From contig NZ_FCOP01000003.1 of the NCBI RefSeq assembly GCF_900021175.1, forward strand, positions 1 through 64,000: DNA of 64,000 bases, given 5' to 3'. Shown here piece by piece: positions 42,627 to 51,978 of the stretch; within the stretch, counting starts at the first letter, position 1, and every line of letters begins with the position of its first letter. This stretch comes from Pseudenterobacter timonensis (lineage in GTDB: Bacteria > Pseudomonadota > Gammaproteobacteria > Enterobacterales > Enterobacteriaceae). The position numbers were made by a program, and so were the translations under genes. Under the pieces are notes generated by a model. It saw nothing but the letters and a program-made list of their open reading frames with translations, did no database searches and had not been told where the DNA came from.

Positions 42627-43394
42627 ATGCGACATCCTTTAGTGATGGGTAACTGGAAACTGAACGGCAGCCGCCACATGGTAAACGAGCTGGTTGCTAA
42701 CCTGCGTAAAGAGCTGGCTGGCGTGGCTGGCTGTGCTGTTGCTATCGCTCCGCCGGAGATGTATCTGGACCTGGCTAAACGCGCCGCTGACGGCAGCCAC
42801 ATCATTCTGGGCGCGCAGAACGTGGACGTTAACCTCTCCGGCGCGTTCACCGGTGAAACTTCCGCTGAGATGCTGAAAGATATCGGCGCGAAATACATCA
42901 TTATTGGTCACTCCGAGCGTCGTACTTATCACAAAGAGTCTGACGAACTGATCGCGAAAAAATTCGCGCTGCTGAAAGAGCAGGGTCTGACTCCGGTACT
43001 GTGCATCGGTGAAACCGAAGCGGAAAACGAAGCGGGCAAAACTGAAGAAGTGTGCGCGCGTCAGATCGACGCCGTGCTGAAAACTCAGGGCGCAGCAGCA
43101 TTCGAAGGCGCGGTCATCGCCTATGAGCCAGTCTGGGCGATCGGCACCGGCAAATCCGCAACCCCGGCACAGGCGCAGGCGGTTCACAAGTTCATCCGTG
43201 ACCACATCGCAAAAGCTGACGCGAAAGTGGCTGAGCAGGTTATCATCCAGTACGGCGGCTCTGTTAACGCCTCTAACGCGGCAGAGCTGTTTGCCCAGCC
43301 GGATATCGACGGCGCGCTGGTTGGCGGCGCATCCCTGAAAGCAGACGCTTTCGCGGTGATCGTTAAAGCAGCAGAAGCGGCTAAACAGGCGTAA
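42627..43394 (+). CDS. tpiA: triosephosphate isomerase
   Basis: Dimeric TIM barrel interconverting dihydroxyacetone phosphate and glyceraldehyde-3-phosphate. The 255 residues match E. coli. Catalytic residues are Lys11 (GNWKLNG), His95 ([11 protein letters not shown]) and Glu167 ([11 protein letters not shown]), with the flexible loop 6 sequence intact and the phosphate site [12 protein letters not shown]. Codon use is strongly biased to preferred codons, as expected for a highly expressed glycolytic gene. A REP-derived terminator follows. Confidence 0.98.
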   Translation: MRHPLVMGNWKLNGSRHMVNELVANLRKELAGVAGCAVAIAPPEMYLDLAKRAADGSHIILGAQNVDVNLSGAFTGETSAEMLKDIGAKYIIIGHSERRTYHKESDELIAKKFALLKEQGLTPVLCIGETEAENEAGKTEEVCARQIDAVLKTQGAAAFEGAVIAYEPVWAIGTGKSATPAQAQAVHKFIRDHIAKADAKVAEQVIIQYGGSVNASNAAELFAQPDIDGALVGGASLKADAFAVIVKAAEAAKQA

Positions 43395-43401
43395 TGTTGC
43401 T

Positions 43402-43476
43402 GTGGCGGGTGGCGCTTCGCTAACCCGCCCTACGGTTCTGTAGGCCCGGTAAGCGCCAGCGCCACCGGGCTTTTTT
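43402..43476. repeat. REP pair doubling as tpiA terminator
   Basis: First REP (GGCGGGTGGCGCTTCGCTAA then CCCGCCCTACGG) is followed by an inverted one at 43440-43470 (GTAGGCCCGGTAAGCGCC...GCCACCGGGC) and directly by TTTTTT. The second unit is therefore also a good intrinsic terminator for tpiA. The stop of the opposite-strand transporter is at 43475. Confidence 0.8.
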
Positions 43477-44779
43477 ACAGCCGTCCCAACAGGCTAAACC
43501 ACAGATAATCCAGCGGCAGCAGCACCAGATACGTCGCAATCGCCAGCGCCAGACAGAGCAGCATCCCCGCCTTTGCAGGCACTTTCCCTAAGCCCATCGC
43601 CACCACAATCGGCGACGCCTGATAGGGCAACAGCGGCGTGGAATAACCCAGCACCTGAATCATGATCACCGACAGCAGCGGAAAACCGGTGGCGTCCGCG
43701 AAGCTTTGCGCCAGCGTCGTGTAGAGCGCCGGTACGCCATTGGCGGTCATAATAAAGTTCAGCGCCGTGGTGATCCCCGTCAGCGCCAGGAAGCTGATAA
43801 AGGGTTTATCCGGGTCCAGCGGCATCACATGTAGCAACGCCTCCCCCACCGCGCTGCCGATGCCGGTCTGCGTCACGGTGACCGCCAGCCCGAGAATACC
43901 TGCCACATAGATGCAGGTGCGCATATTCACGCCGCCAGAGAACTCCTCGCCGGTGATAAAGCCCACGCGCGGGAGCATAACCACGACCGACGCCGCCAGT
44001 CCCGTCCATGCCGGACCAATGCCGTGCCAGCTCTCCGTTACCCACATCACCAGCACCACCGCCAGCAGCCAGGCGAGCCGCTTCTCCTGCGCGCTCATCG
44101 GCGCGGGCGGCGTCATGTCGCGAGGCGGCTGCGGCGCGCCGGGAAAGAGCCAGCAGATCAGGCCAATCAGAATGGTGCCTTTCAGGATACCGAGCACCGG
44201 TGTATGCAGCAGCAGGTAGGGAACGTAGTTGAGGTGGATGTTATAAGAGCCTTCTGCCGCGCCGCTCATCACCAGATTGGGCACGTTGGCCGGCAGGATG
44301 GTGGCAGAGAGCTGGAACGTACCAAATCCCACGGCCAGCGCCAGGCCATACCATGCGCGGCTGCCGTCAGCGATCCCGGCACGCTTCGCCATGGCCGCCA
44401 CAATCGGCATCAGCAGCGCGATACGCCCCATATTGGAAGGCATCACAAACGCCAGCGCGTAGCTCAGCAGCACAACGCTTGCGACCATGAGCGGCCAGGA
44501 GTCGGTGAGCCGGGCGGAGAGCGCCCGGGCAGCCCGGTCCGCCAGCCCGGTCTTGCGGATCGCCACGCCCAGCACAAATCCGCTGAACACCAGCCAAAAC
44601 GCGGAGGAGGCAAAGCCGCCAAAGACCACCTCCGCCGGAGCGATTTTGGTCGCCATCGCCACGGTAAAAAAGAGCAGCGCGGTGATAAATTCCGGCAGCA
44701 GCGAGGTCGCCCACAGCACGATAGTGACACCCACGATCAGCGAGGGGAGAAACAGCGGATGGGATAGCCAGAGCGACAT
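43475..44779 (-). CDS. DASS (SLC13)-type anion transporter
   Basis: A 434-residue very hydrophobic protein with about 12 membrane segments, resembling divalent anion:sodium symporters (dicarboxylate, sulfate and similar). Family-like features are VMPSNMGRIALLMPIVAAMA (about 112-131), the loop TILPANVPNLVMSGAAEG with an asparagine-proline hairpin in the first half, and TANGVPALYTTLAQSF with SPIVVAMGLGKV in the second. A cytosolic loop (PGAPQPPRDMTPPAPMSAQEKR) separates the two halves. The substrate cannot be told from sequence. In E. coli cdh and tpiA are adjacent; this gene is an addition. It is read alone leftward. Confidence 0.82.
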   Translation of the reverse strand: MSLWLSHPLFLPSLIVGVTIVLWATSLLPEFITALLFFTVAMATKIAPAEVVFGGFASSAFWLVFSGFVLGVAIRKTGLADRAARALSARLTDSWPLMVASVVLLSYALAFVMPSNMGRIALLMPIVAAMAKRAGIADGSRAWYGLALAVGFGTFQLSATILPANVPNLVMSGAAEGSYNIHLNYVPYLLLHTPVLGILKGTILIGLICWLFPGAPQPPRDMTPPAPMSAQEKRLAWLLAVVLVMWVTESWHGIGPAWTGLAASVVVMLPRVGFITGEEFSGGVNMRTCIYVAGILGLAVTVTQTGIGSAVGEALLHVMPLDPDKPFISFLALTGITTALNFIMTANGVPALYTTLAQSFADATGFPLLSVIMIQVLGYSTPLLPYQASPIVVAMGLGKVPAKAGMLLCLALAIATYLVLLPLDYLWFSLLGRL

Positions 44780-44852
44780 GCCTGTCTCCTGTTGTATTTT
44801 TCAGCAAGTCTACGGAGAGAGGCGTCGCGCGTAAACGCTATTTATGGTGGGG

Positions 44853-45596
44853 TCACTTCAGAATAGCGCATTGATGATCCTGCAGCTCCTCGGCGGAGGC
44901 GCGGTTAAGGAGCAGCAAATTACGTTCGGTCGCCAGCAGCACAAAGGAGCCATCCGCCTGCTGCGCCATCGCCAGCGCGTAGCGTCCCATATGGTCACGC
45001 GCCTCCGGTACCTCTTCCGCCAGCATGATAAACGGGCTGCGCTGCATTAGCTCCTCATCGGTAACCCGCCGCGCCAGATAAGTGTGTCCGGCCAGCCCGC
45101 CCGGAAACGCCAGCCAGCGGGTGCCTACCTCTCCCTGATGGGCGTCGAGTTTTTCGCGTATATCCGGGCGCAGGCAGGAAATATGGATATGAAAATGATT
45201 TTGCGTGCGGCCCGTGGGGGAGTTAATGGCCAGCGAGACGGCGCTGTCCGGCACCGGCGCGCCCCGCTTCTGGCTCATAAAGGTGCGGGCCTGCCATGCC
45301 AGCCAGAAGAAGTCAGGGGTGTGCGGCTCGGTGAGCAGCGGGCTTTCCGTGCCGTTGATGCGCCAGGTGGGCATCAGCAGATACTGTAACGGTCCGTTTC
45401 GATCCTTGAAGATGACGTAGCCCGCCTCCTGATTCACCTCGGCACAGGGCGAAGGATCGTTTCGCTGCTGCTGGTTTACCAGACACTGGTCAAAGACGAT
45501 ATGGCGCAGGGCGTTCGGGTTGCCGGAGCTGAACCAGAACCAGCCGCCCGAAGCGAGCACAATCATTCCCAGCGCCATTGCGATAATTTTTTTCAT
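44853..45596 (-). CDS. cdh: CDP-diacylglycerol pyrophosphatase
   Basis: Inner-membrane-anchored hydrolase cutting CDP-diacylglycerol to phosphatidate and CMP. The start at [10 protein letters not shown] gives 247 residues with an N-terminal membrane anchor ([19 protein letters not shown]). The catalytic HIT-like motif [10 protein letters not shown] is at about 146-155, and conserved cysteines flank the domain. E. coli Cdh has 251 residues. It lies between the added transporter and sbp, transcribed leftward; the gap to sbp contains the sbp terminator. Confidence 0.93.
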   Translation of the reverse strand: MKKIIAMALGMIVLASGGWFWFSSGNPNALRHIVFDQCLVNQQQRNDPSPCAEVNQEAGYVIFKDRNGPLQYLLMPTWRINGTESPLLTEPHTPDFFWLAWQARTFMSQKRGAPVPDSAVSLAINSPTGRTQNHFHIHISCLRPDIREKLDAHQGEVGTRWLAFPGGLAGHTYLARRVTDEELMQRSPFIMLAEEVPEARDHMGRYALAMAQQADGSFVLLATERNLLLLNRASAEELQDHQCAILK

Positions 45597-45649
45597 CACG
45601 CGTTCCCTGTTGTTCTTTGAGGGAAGAGCGTAACGCAAAATGATGACCA

Positions 45650-45690
45650 AATAAAAAACCCGGCGCATTCTTTACGCCGGGTAATTTTTG
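45650..45690 (-). terminator. intrinsic terminator of sbp
   Basis: ACCCGGCG / CGCCGGGT stem (45658-45682), followed on the minus strand by TTTTTTAT; the plus-strand side also has TTTTT. Confidence 0.88.
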
Positions 45691-45697
45691 TGTGCTG

Positions 45698-46687
45698 TCA
45701 GCGCTTGCTGATCTGGTCGAAAGTACCGCCGTTAGAGAAGTGCTCTTTCTGCGCTTTCGTCCAGCCGCCGAACGCTTCGTCAATCGTGAAGAGCTTCAGC
45801 TTCGGAAAGGCGTCCTCATATTTCTTCGCCACATCCGGGTTGCGCGGGCGGTAGTAGTTTTTCGCCGCGATCTCCTGGCCTTCCGGCGAGTAGAGATACT
45901 TCAGGTAGGCCTCCGCCACCGCTTTGGTCTCTTTCTTCTCGACCACTTTATCCACGATGGAGACGGTCGGTTCCGCCAGGATAGATTCGCTCGGGGTCAC
46001 GATCTCAAATTTATCTTTCCCCAGCTCGTGCGTGGCGAGCAGCGCTTCGTTTTCCCAGGCGATCAGCACATCGCCAATTCCACGTTCAACAAAGGTGTTA
46101 GTGGCGCCACGCGCGCCGGAATCGAGCACTTCTACATTTTTGTACAGCGCTTTCACGAAATCCTGCGCTTTTGCCCGATCGTTGTTGTTGTGGTGCAGGG
46201 CGTAGCCCCAGGCGGCAAGATAGTTCCAGCGCGCGCCGCCGGAGCTTTTCGGGTTCGGGGTGATAACCGATACGCCCGGCTTAATCAGATCGTTCCAGTC
46301 ATGGATCTGCTTCGGGTTGCCTTTACGCACCAGGAAAACAATGGTGGAGGTATAGGGCGCAGAGTTATCCGGCAGGCGTTTGATCCAGTTTTTGTCGATC
46401 CGACCGCGTTGCGCGATTGCATCCACGTCATAGGCCAGCGCCAGCGTTACTACGTCAGCCTCGATGCCGTTAATTACGGAGGTAGCCTGTTTCCCGGACC
46501 CGCCGTGAGACTGCCGGATAACCACGTTATCCCCCGTCTCCTGCTTCCAGTGTGCCGCAAAGGCTTTGTTGTACTGATCGTACAGTTCACGTGTCGGATC
46601 GTAAGACACGTTGAGAAGCTGAATATCCTTCGCCAGAACGCTGGTCGATGCCAGCAATAACGTTAACCCCACGCCCCATTTATTCAT
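45698..46687 (-). CDS. sbp: periplasmic sulfate-binding protein
   Basis: Binding protein feeding the CysTWA sulfate/thiosulfate ABC importer. The signal peptide [19 protein letters not shown] is cleaved before [12 protein letters not shown]. The 329-residue length and motifs ([72 protein letters not shown]) are those of Sbp/CysP, and the context beside pfkA and cdh identifies Sbp. The membrane components are elsewhere. Expression is expected to follow CysB and sulfate limitation; an AT-rich promoter lies upstream. Confidence 0.96.
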   Translation of the reverse strand: MNKWGVGLTLLLASTSVLAKDIQLLNVSYDPTRELYDQYNKAFAAHWKQETGDNVVIRQSHGGSGKQATSVINGIEADVVTLALAYDVDAIAQRGRIDKNWIKRLPDNSAPYTSTIVFLVRKGNPKQIHDWNDLIKPGVSVITPNPKSSGGARWNYLAAWGYALHHNNNDRAKAQDFVKALYKNVEVLDSGARGATNTFVERGIGDVLIAWENEALLATHELGKDKFEIVTPSESILAEPTVSIVDKVVEKKETKAVAEAYLKYLYSPEGQEIAAKNYYRPRNPDVAKKYEDAFPKLKLFTIDEAFGGWTKAQKEHFSNGGTFDQISKR

Positions 46688-46810
46688 CGCACGACTCGCT
46701 TTATATGTGTTTGATGAATGCAGCGTGCCAGAAAGCTAACCAATGATTAAAGAATAAAAAAAGATTGGCTATAACGTGGGGGAATAAAAAGCAGACATTG
46801 TGCGCAAAAA

Positions 46811-46901
46811 AGCCGGGAGGCGGCTACGCCTTACCCGGCCTATGGGAGCTGTACTGACTGACGTCTGTTGACCGGTGGCGCTACGCTTACCGGGCCTACA
46901 A
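46811..46901. repeat. two REP units between pfkA and sbp
   Basis: REP 1 at 46811-46842 (AGCCGGGAGGCGGCTACGCC then TTACCCGGCCTA) and REP 2 at 46869-46901 (TGACCGGTGGCGCTACGCTT then ACCGGGCCTAC) lie in the same orientation. Left and right of them are about 120 bp of AT-rich sbp promoter sequence and a short pfkA tail. No ORF. Confidence 0.78.
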
Positions 46902-46943
46902 ATGCACGATTCGCAGGCAAGCCACCCGGCGTAATACAGACTA

Positions 46944-47906
46944 TCAGTAGAGTTTTTTCGCGCAGTCCAGCCAGTCGCTTTTGAACGGACGCTTCATGTT
47001 GTCAATCGCGTCGATGATATCGTGGTGTACCAGTTTTTCGTTCTGGATGCCGACGCAGCGGCCACTGTAGCCTTCCAGCAGCTTCTCAATGGCATACGCC
47101 CCCATACGGGAGGCCAGAATACGATCGTAAGGGCATGGAGAACCCCCGCGCTGGATGTGGCCCAGAACGGTCGCACGCGTTTCACGTTTGGTTTCCGTTT
47201 CAATATACTTCGCCAGCTCGTCCACGTCGCAGATATGCTCTGTGATCGCCACGATAGCGTGTTTCTTCCCTTTCGCGATACCGGCTTTGATCTCCGCAAC
47301 CAGATCTTCGCGGTTAAATTCCACTTCCGGCACCACGACAAATTCACAGCCGCCCGCGATAGAAGCTGCCAGGGTCAGATCGCCGCAGTAGCGTCCCATC
47401 ACTTCAACGATAGAGATACGCTGGTGGGAAGAGGAGGTGTCACGCAGGCGGTCAATCGCTTCAACAACGGTGCCCAGCGCGGTGAAGAAACCGATGGTGT
47501 AGTCGGTGCCTTTGATGTCATTGTCGATGGTGCCCGGCAGGCCGATGCACGGGAAGCCCGCTTCAGAGAGGCGTTTCGCACCCATGTAGGAGCCGTCGCC
47601 GCCGATAACAACCAGCGCATCAATGCCGCGCTTTTTCATGTTATCCATTGCCACCTGGCGGATATGCTCTTCGCGGAACTCAGGGAAGCGCGCAGAGCCG
47701 AGGAAGGTGCCGCCGCGGTTGATCATGTCGGAAACGCTGTAACGGTCGAGCTGCACCATACGATCTTCATACAGACCGAGGTAGCCATCATAAATACCAA
47801 ACACTTCCAGACCTTCCGTCAGCGCTGCACGCACGACACCACGGATTGCTGCGTTCATGCCTGGCGCATCACCGCCGCTTGTCAACACACCGATTTTCTT
47901 AATCAT
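46944..47906 (-). CDS. pfkA: 6-phosphofructokinase I
   Basis: ATP-dependent glycolytic kinase, tetrameric and allosterically regulated by ADP/GDP (activating) and PEP (inhibiting) in the family. The 320 residues match E. coli. ATP site [19 protein letters not shown]; substrate and catalytic site [17 protein letters not shown] (Asp127 as base); [14 protein letters not shown]; effector region with [20 protein letters not shown]. Codons are strongly biased. The Cra operator lies about 100 bp upstream. Confidence 0.97.
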   Translation of the reverse strand: MIKKIGVLTSGGDAPGMNAAIRGVVRAALTEGLEVFGIYDGYLGLYEDRMVQLDRYSVSDMINRGGTFLGSARFPEFREEHIRQVAMDNMKKRGIDALVVIGGDGSYMGAKRLSEAGFPCIGLPGTIDNDIKGTDYTIGFFTALGTVVEAIDRLRDTSSSHQRISIVEVMGRYCGDLTLAASIAGGCEFVVVPEVEFNREDLVAEIKAGIAKGKKHAIVAITEHICDVDELAKYIETETKRETRATVLGHIQRGGSPCPYDRILASRMGAYAIEKLLEGYSGRCVGIQNEKLVHHDIIDAIDNMKRPFKSDWLDCAKKLY

Positions 47907-48004
47907 GACTACCTCTGAACTTAGGAATGCAAAAATGAAATCTGTTGCCGGAAGAGATCAGTTCGACCAACGTAATGGTGCAAATAATATATCAATCGCC
48001 TCCA

Positions 48005-48022
48005 GCTGAATTGATTCAGGTC
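48005..48022 (-). promoter_or_regulatory. Cra (FruR) operator of pfkA
   Basis: On the minus strand GACCTGAATCAATTCAGC is a near-perfect Cra site (palindromic core TGAATC/ATTCA), 99 bp before the pfkA start. Cra represses pfkA in E. coli, relieved by fructose-1-phosphate or fructose-1,6-bisphosphate. Confidence 0.85.
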
Positions 48023-48072
48023 AGACCCTATGGCGGTAATTTATACACTAAATGCTGGCCTGGCTCACTTTT

Positions 48073-48987
48073 TTACAACGAATGGCGCAGCTCATCTGGC
48101 CGTTTATCGTCCGTGGGCACGACCGAGCAGGGGTCCTGGTGAATAATCACATCCGACCCCGGGAAACGCCGTAAAATCGCCTGCTCCACCTGTTCGGCAA
48201 CGAGATGCGCCTGAACGAGCGGGAGGTTGTCTTCCATTTCTAAATGAATCTGTATGAAGCGGGTCGGCCCTGACTGCCGCGTGCGTAGATCGTGTGCGCC
48301 GTTGACCCCAGGCCAGGAGGACACGATAGTAAAGATTTCCTGCCGTTCCGTATCGGGAAGCGCGCGGTCCAGAAGCGACTGCACAGCGTCATAACCCATA
48401 CGTAACGCGCTATACAAAATATAGATCCCGATGCCTAACGCAAAGAGCGCATCGGCGCGATGCCATCCATACCAGGCCAGACCGAGCGCAATCAGAATCG
48501 CACTATTCATCATAACATCAGACTGATAATGAAGCATATCCGCCCGCACCGCCTGGCTTTGCGTTTTACGGACAACCCAGCGCTGGAACGTTACAAGAAT
48601 TAATGTACTTATAAGCGCCACAATGGTCACGATAACGCCGACCTCGGGATCGCGCATCGGCGTCGGGGTTATCAGATGCTGAATGCCGGTTAAGAAGAGA
48701 AACAGCGCCGACCCGGAGATAAACATACTTTGCGCCAGCGCTGCCAGCGACTCCGCTTTGCCATGGCCGAAGGTGTGCTCCTCATCGGCGGGCTGGAGGG
48801 AGTAGCGCACCACCAGCAGGTTAGTTAGCGACGCGGCGATATCCACCAGCGAATCGACAAGCGCCGCCAGAATACTGACCGAGCCGGTATACCACCATGC
48901 AAAAATCTTTATCAACAGTAGCGATGTTGCCATGACTGTCGCTGCAATCGCCGCCCGGCTCACCAGCCGCCCATAGGTTTGATTCAT
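48073..48987 (-). CDS. fieF: CDF-family ferrous iron/zinc efflux pump
   Basis: Dimeric inner-membrane cation diffusion facilitator exporting Zn2+ (and Fe2+, Cd2+) in exchange for protons; also known as YiiP. The start MNQTYGRL (with AGGAG seven bases before) gives 304 residues. Six membrane helices and metal site A ligands are visible: DSLVD (Asp45 and Asp49) and HYQSDVMMN (His153, Asp157). The C-terminal cytosolic domain contains [20 protein letters not shown] and DVIIHQDP. The last residues differ from E. coli in sequence and length. It is followed by pfkA in the same direction. Confidence 0.96.
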   Translation of the reverse strand: MNQTYGRLVSRAAIAATVMATSLLLIKIFAWWYTGSVSILAALVDSLVDIAASLTNLLVVRYSLQPADEEHTFGHGKAESLAALAQSMFISGSALFLFLTGIQHLITPTPMRDPEVGVIVTIVALISTLILVTFQRWVVRKTQSQAVRADMLHYQSDVMMNSAILIALGLAWYGWHRADALFALGIGIYILYSALRMGYDAVQSLLDRALPDTERQEIFTIVSSWPGVNGAHDLRTRQSGPTRFIQIHLEMEDNLPLVQAHLVAEQVEQAILRRFPGSDVIIHQDPCSVVPTDDKRPDELRHSL

Positions 48988-49076
48988 AAACACTCCTGTC
49001 CTGCAATGCGGCTAGTATAACGGATGCGCAGACGGAGAAAGGATGAATAAAGGGTTAACAGGGGTGAATGCCGGGC

Positions 49077-49134
49077 AAAAAAAACCCCCACGTCATGTGG
49101 GGGAAGACAGGGATGGTGTCTATGGCAAGGAAAA
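49077..49134 (-). ncRNA. cpxQ: CpxQ sRNA (cpxP 3' UTR)
   Basis: The 58-nt cpxP 3'-UTR ends in the stem CCCCCAC / GTGGGGG and eight T (49077-49084 on the plus strand as A). It starts TTTTCCTTGCCATAGACACC, almost identical to E. coli CpxQ, which RNase E releases from cpxP mRNA and which uses Hfq to repress envelope-stress targets. The seed regions (TTTTCC and CCTTGCC) are kept. The stop codon of cpxP (49140-49142) lies six bases before it, as in E. coli. Confidence 0.88.
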
Positions 49135-49139
49135 CAGGG

Positions 49140-49640
49140 TTACTGGTTACTACGGGTACTGCTACTAAAAAGCTTCGTATCTGAGCTTTGCTGCATCCGT
49201 GCAACCTCACGCAACTGTTCCATTCGCTGCTGATGTTTCTGGTTCAAAACCGCCTGCTGCTCCGGTGTGAGGAGGTGGTACATCTGGTTACGCACCCGGG
49301 CCATTTCGACCTGGCGGGTCACCTGCTCCTGCGCCATCTTCTCTGCCTGAGCGCGCACGGCGTTTTCGTCAAAATTTTCTGCGGTGACAAGGCGATGCAT
49401 TGTCTCCATTTCGCTAACATTAACAGGGGACTGATCGTGCCGTGCCCTCTGCATCAGATCTCGCATCTGTTGACGCTGATGTTCGGTTAAACTTATGCCT
49501 TCAAACATGTGGCTCTGGCTGCCGCGCTGCGCGATCCCCTCCATCGGAGGTTCGTTATCGCCGGTGATGCCTCCAGCAGCCTGGCTAAACGCACTGAACG
49601 CCAGTGTTGAGGCCATGACGGCAGCGGTAACTTTGCGCAT
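49140..49640 (-). CDS. cpxP: periplasmic Cpx pathway inhibitor and chaperone
   Basis: Periplasmic Spy-like protein that binds the CpxA sensor domain and keeps it off, and delivers misfolded proteins to DegP. The ATG start gives 166 residues (a GTG one codon before is possible). The signal peptide is [20 protein letters not shown] with cleavage near residue 21-22. The LTxxQ repeats are [13 protein letters not shown] and [12 protein letters not shown], which are the hallmarks of the Spy/CpxP fold. It is divergent from cpxRA across a CpxR box; its 3' UTR yields CpxQ. Confidence 0.96.
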   Translation of the reverse strand: MRKVTAAVMASTLAFSAFSQAAGGITGDNEPPMEGIAQRGSQSHMFEGISLTEHQRQQMRDLMQRARHDQSPVNVSEMETMHRLVTAENFDENAVRAQAEKMAQEQVTRQVEMARVRNQMYHLLTPEQQAVLNQKHQQRMEQLREVARMQQSSDTKLFSSSTRSNQ

Positions 49641-49720
49641 CACTTGCTCCCAAAATCTTTCGTGTCGCGATTCAACGAGAGCCAGTCTACGATTCGGGCT
49701 GCAAACATGCGTCAGGGGGT

Positions 49721-49735
49721 GTAAAACAACGTAAA
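49721..49735. promoter_or_regulatory. CpxR box
   Basis: GTAAAACAACGTAAA is a perfect GTAAA-N5-GTAAA direct repeat in the cpxP-cpxR divergent region, 80 bp upstream of cpxP. It supports Cpx activation of cpxP and autoregulation of cpxRA. Confidence 0.9.
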
Positions 49736-49790
49736 GTCATGGATTAGCGCGCTTCGATGACGTAATTTTTGCCTCGGAGGTATTTAAACA

Positions 49791-50489
49791 ATGAATAAAA
49801 TACTGTTAGTTGATGATGACCGCGAGCTCACATCGCTTTTAAAAGAGCTGCTTGATATGGAAGGTTTTAACGTGCTGGTTGCCCATGATGGCGAGCAGGC
49901 GCTGGCCCTTCTTGACGACAGCATCGATTTGCTTTTGCTTGACGTGATGATGCCGAAGAAAAACGGTATTGATACGCTGAAAGAGTTGCGCCAGACACAC
50001 CAGACTCCCGTTATCATGCTCACCGCCCGCGGCAGCGAGCTGGACCGCGTCCTCGGCCTTGAACTGGGCGCCGATGACTATCTTCCTAAACCCTTTAACG
50101 ACCGCGAACTGGTCGCCCGTATCCGTGCCATTCTGCGTCGTTCCCACTGGAGCGAGCAGCAGCAGACTACCGACAACAGCTCCCCTACGCTGGAAGTGGA
50201 CGCCCTGAGCCTCAATCCGGGCCGCCAGGAGGCGAGTTTCGACGGCCAGGCGCTGGAGCTGACCGGCACAGAGTTCACCCTGCTCTATCTGCTGGCGCAG
50301 CATCTTGGTCAGGTAGTGTCACGTGAACATCTGAGCCAGGAGGTGCTGGGCAAGCGCCTTACGCCGTTCGATCGCGCCATCGATATGCACATCTCTAACC
50401 TGCGCCGCAAGCTGCCGGAGCGCAAGGATGGCCACCCCTGGTTTAAAACGTTACGTGGCCGCGGCTATCTGATGGTTTCGGCTTCATGA
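49791..50489 (+). CDS. cpxR: envelope stress response regulator CpxR
   Basis: OmpR-family response regulator. It has 232 residues, with receiver phospho-acceptor Asp51 (LLLLDVMMPKKNG) and conserved DDD at 8-10, Lys in LPKPFNDREL, followed by a winged-helix output domain (TGTEFTLLYLLAQHLGQVVS; AIDMHISNLRRKL). Its stop overlaps the cpxA start by 4 nt, so the pair is translationally coupled. It senses CpxA kinase activity. Confidence 0.97.
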   Translation: MNKILLVDDDRELTSLLKELLDMEGFNVLVAHDGEQALALLDDSIDLLLLDVMMPKKNGIDTLKELRQTHQTPVIMLTARGSELDRVLGLELGADDYLPKPFNDRELVARIRAILRRSHWSEQQQTTDNSSPTLEVDALSLNPGRQEASFDGQALELTGTEFTLLYLLAQHLGQVVSREHLSQEVLGKRLTPFDRAIDMHISNLRRKLPERKDGHPWFKTLRGRGYLMVSAS

Positions 50490-51859
50490 TAGGAAGTTTA
50501 ACCGCCCGTATTTTTGCCATCTTCTGGCTTACGCTGGCACTGGTATTAATGCTGGTTCTGATGCTGCCCAAGCTCGATTCGCGCCAGATGACGGAGCTGC
50601 TTGATAGCGAGCAGCGTCAGGGGGTGATGATCGAGCAGCACGTTGAAGCGGAGCTGGCAAACGATCCGCCTAACGATTTGATGTGGTGGCGGCGGCTGTT
50701 TCGCGCCATCGACAAATGGGCGCCGCCGGGGCAACGTCTGCTGCTGGTAACCAGCGAAGGGCGCGTGATCGGGGCGGAACGCAGTGAAATGCAGATCATC
50801 CGCAACTTTATCGGCCAGGCCGATAATGCCGATCATCCGCAGAAGAAAAAATATGGTCGGGTAGAGATGGTAGGGCCATTTTCCGTCAGGGATGGGGAAG
50901 ATAATTACCAGCTCTATCTGATTCGGCCGGCCAGCAGTTCCCAGTCTGACTTTATCAACCTGCTGTTCGACCGGCCTCTGCTGCTGTTGATTGTGACCAT
51001 GCTGGTCAGCGCGCCGCTGCTGCTGTGGCTCGCCTGGAGCCTGGCGAAGCCGGCGCGTAAGTTAAAAAACGCGGCGGACGAGGTGGCGCAAGGCAACCTG
51101 CGTCAGCACCCGGAACTGGAAGCGGGGCCGCAGGAGTTCCTGGCGGCGGGCGCCAGCTTTAACCAGATGGTGTCGGCGCTGGAAAGAATGATGACCGCTC
51201 AGCAACGGCTGCTTTCCGACATCTCCCACGAGCTGCGTACGCCGCTCACCCGCTTACAGCTCGGCACTGCCCTGCTGCGCCGCCGTAGCGGGGAGAGTAA
51301 GGAGCTGGAGCGTATCGAAACCGAGGCACAGCGTCTGGACAGCATGATTAACGACCTGCTGGTGATGTCGCGCAACCAGCAGAAAAACGCGCTGGTCAGC
51401 GAGACGATGAAAGCCAACCAGCTCTGGGGCGAGGTACTTGACAACGCCGCGTTCGAAGCCGAACAGATGGGCAAGTCGTTTACCGTTAACTTCCCGCCAG
51501 GGCCGTGGCCGCTGTACGGTAACCCTAACGCGCTGGAGAGCGCGCTGGAGAATATCGTACGTAACGCCCTGCGCTATTCACATACGAAGATTGAAGTGGC
51601 GTTTTCGGTGGATAAAGAGGGGGTAACCATCAACGTGGATGACGATGGTCCTGGCGTCAGCCCGGAAGATCGGGAACAGATTTTCCGCCCCTTCTACCGT
51701 ACCGATGAGGCCCGCGACCGCGAGTCCGGCGGCACGGGGCTGGGGCTGGCGATTGTTGAAACCGCTATCCAGCAGCATCGTGGCTGGGTGAAAGCGGATG
51801 ACAGCCCGCTCGGCGGACTGCGGTTAACCATCTGGCTGCCGTTGTATAAGCGTTCTTAG
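50486..51859 (+). CDS. cpxA: envelope stress sensor histidine kinase CpxA
   Basis: Inner-membrane kinase-phosphatase for CpxR. The 457 residues match E. coli. Transmembrane helix 1 (about 8-29), a periplasmic sensor domain (30-163, interacts with CpxP), transmembrane helix 2 (about 164-186), HAMP (PARKLKNAADEVAQGNL), the H box DISHELRTPLTRLQ with His248, N box NIVRNALRYSHTKIE, and G boxes DDDGPGV and GGTGLGLAIV. All kinase motifs are intact. It follows cpxR with a 4-nt overlap. A REP pair follows. Confidence 0.97.
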   Translation: MIGSLTARIFAIFWLTLALVLMLVLMLPKLDSRQMTELLDSEQRQGVMIEQHVEAELANDPPNDLMWWRRLFRAIDKWAPPGQRLLLVTSEGRVIGAERSEMQIIRNFIGQADNADHPQKKKYGRVEMVGPFSVRDGEDNYQLYLIRPASSSQSDFINLLFDRPLLLLIVTMLVSAPLLLWLAWSLAKPARKLKNAADEVAQGNLRQHPELEAGPQEFLAAGASFNQMVSALERMMTAQQRLLSDISHELRTPLTRLQLGTALLRRRSGESKELERIETEAQRLDSMINDLLVMSRNQQKNALVSETMKANQLWGEVLDNAAFEAEQMGKSFTVNFPPGPWPLYGNPNALESALENIVRNALRYSHTKIEVAFSVDKEGVTINVDDDGPGVSPEDREQIFRPFYRTDEARDRESGGTGLGLAIVETAIQQHRGWVKADDSPLGGLRLTIWLPLYKRS

Positions 51860-51879
51860 TTTTCCTCTGGCAACGTATT

Positions 51880-51966
51880 GTAGGCCCGGTAAGCGCAGCG
51901 CCACCGGGCAATAACAGGCGCAGAGGCAAAAAAGCCGGGTGGCGGCTTCGCCTTACCCGGCCTACT
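51880..51966. repeat. inverted REP pair after cpxA
   Basis: REP 1 at 51880-51909 (GTAGGCCCGGTAAGCGCAGC then GCCACCGGGC) and REP 2 inverted at 51933-51966 (AGCCGGGTGGCGGCTTCGCC then TTACCCGGCCTAC), separated by about 23 bp. A run of six A between them gives a possible terminator for the leftward yiiM. Confidence 0.8.
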
Positions 51967-51978
51967 TTCTACGGAGGT

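Noticed and set aside
44024-44767. 247-codon open frame opposite the DASS carrier
   Set aside because: The carrier frame has membrane helices and family motifs; the antisense product is a His/Arg/Gln-rich shadow.
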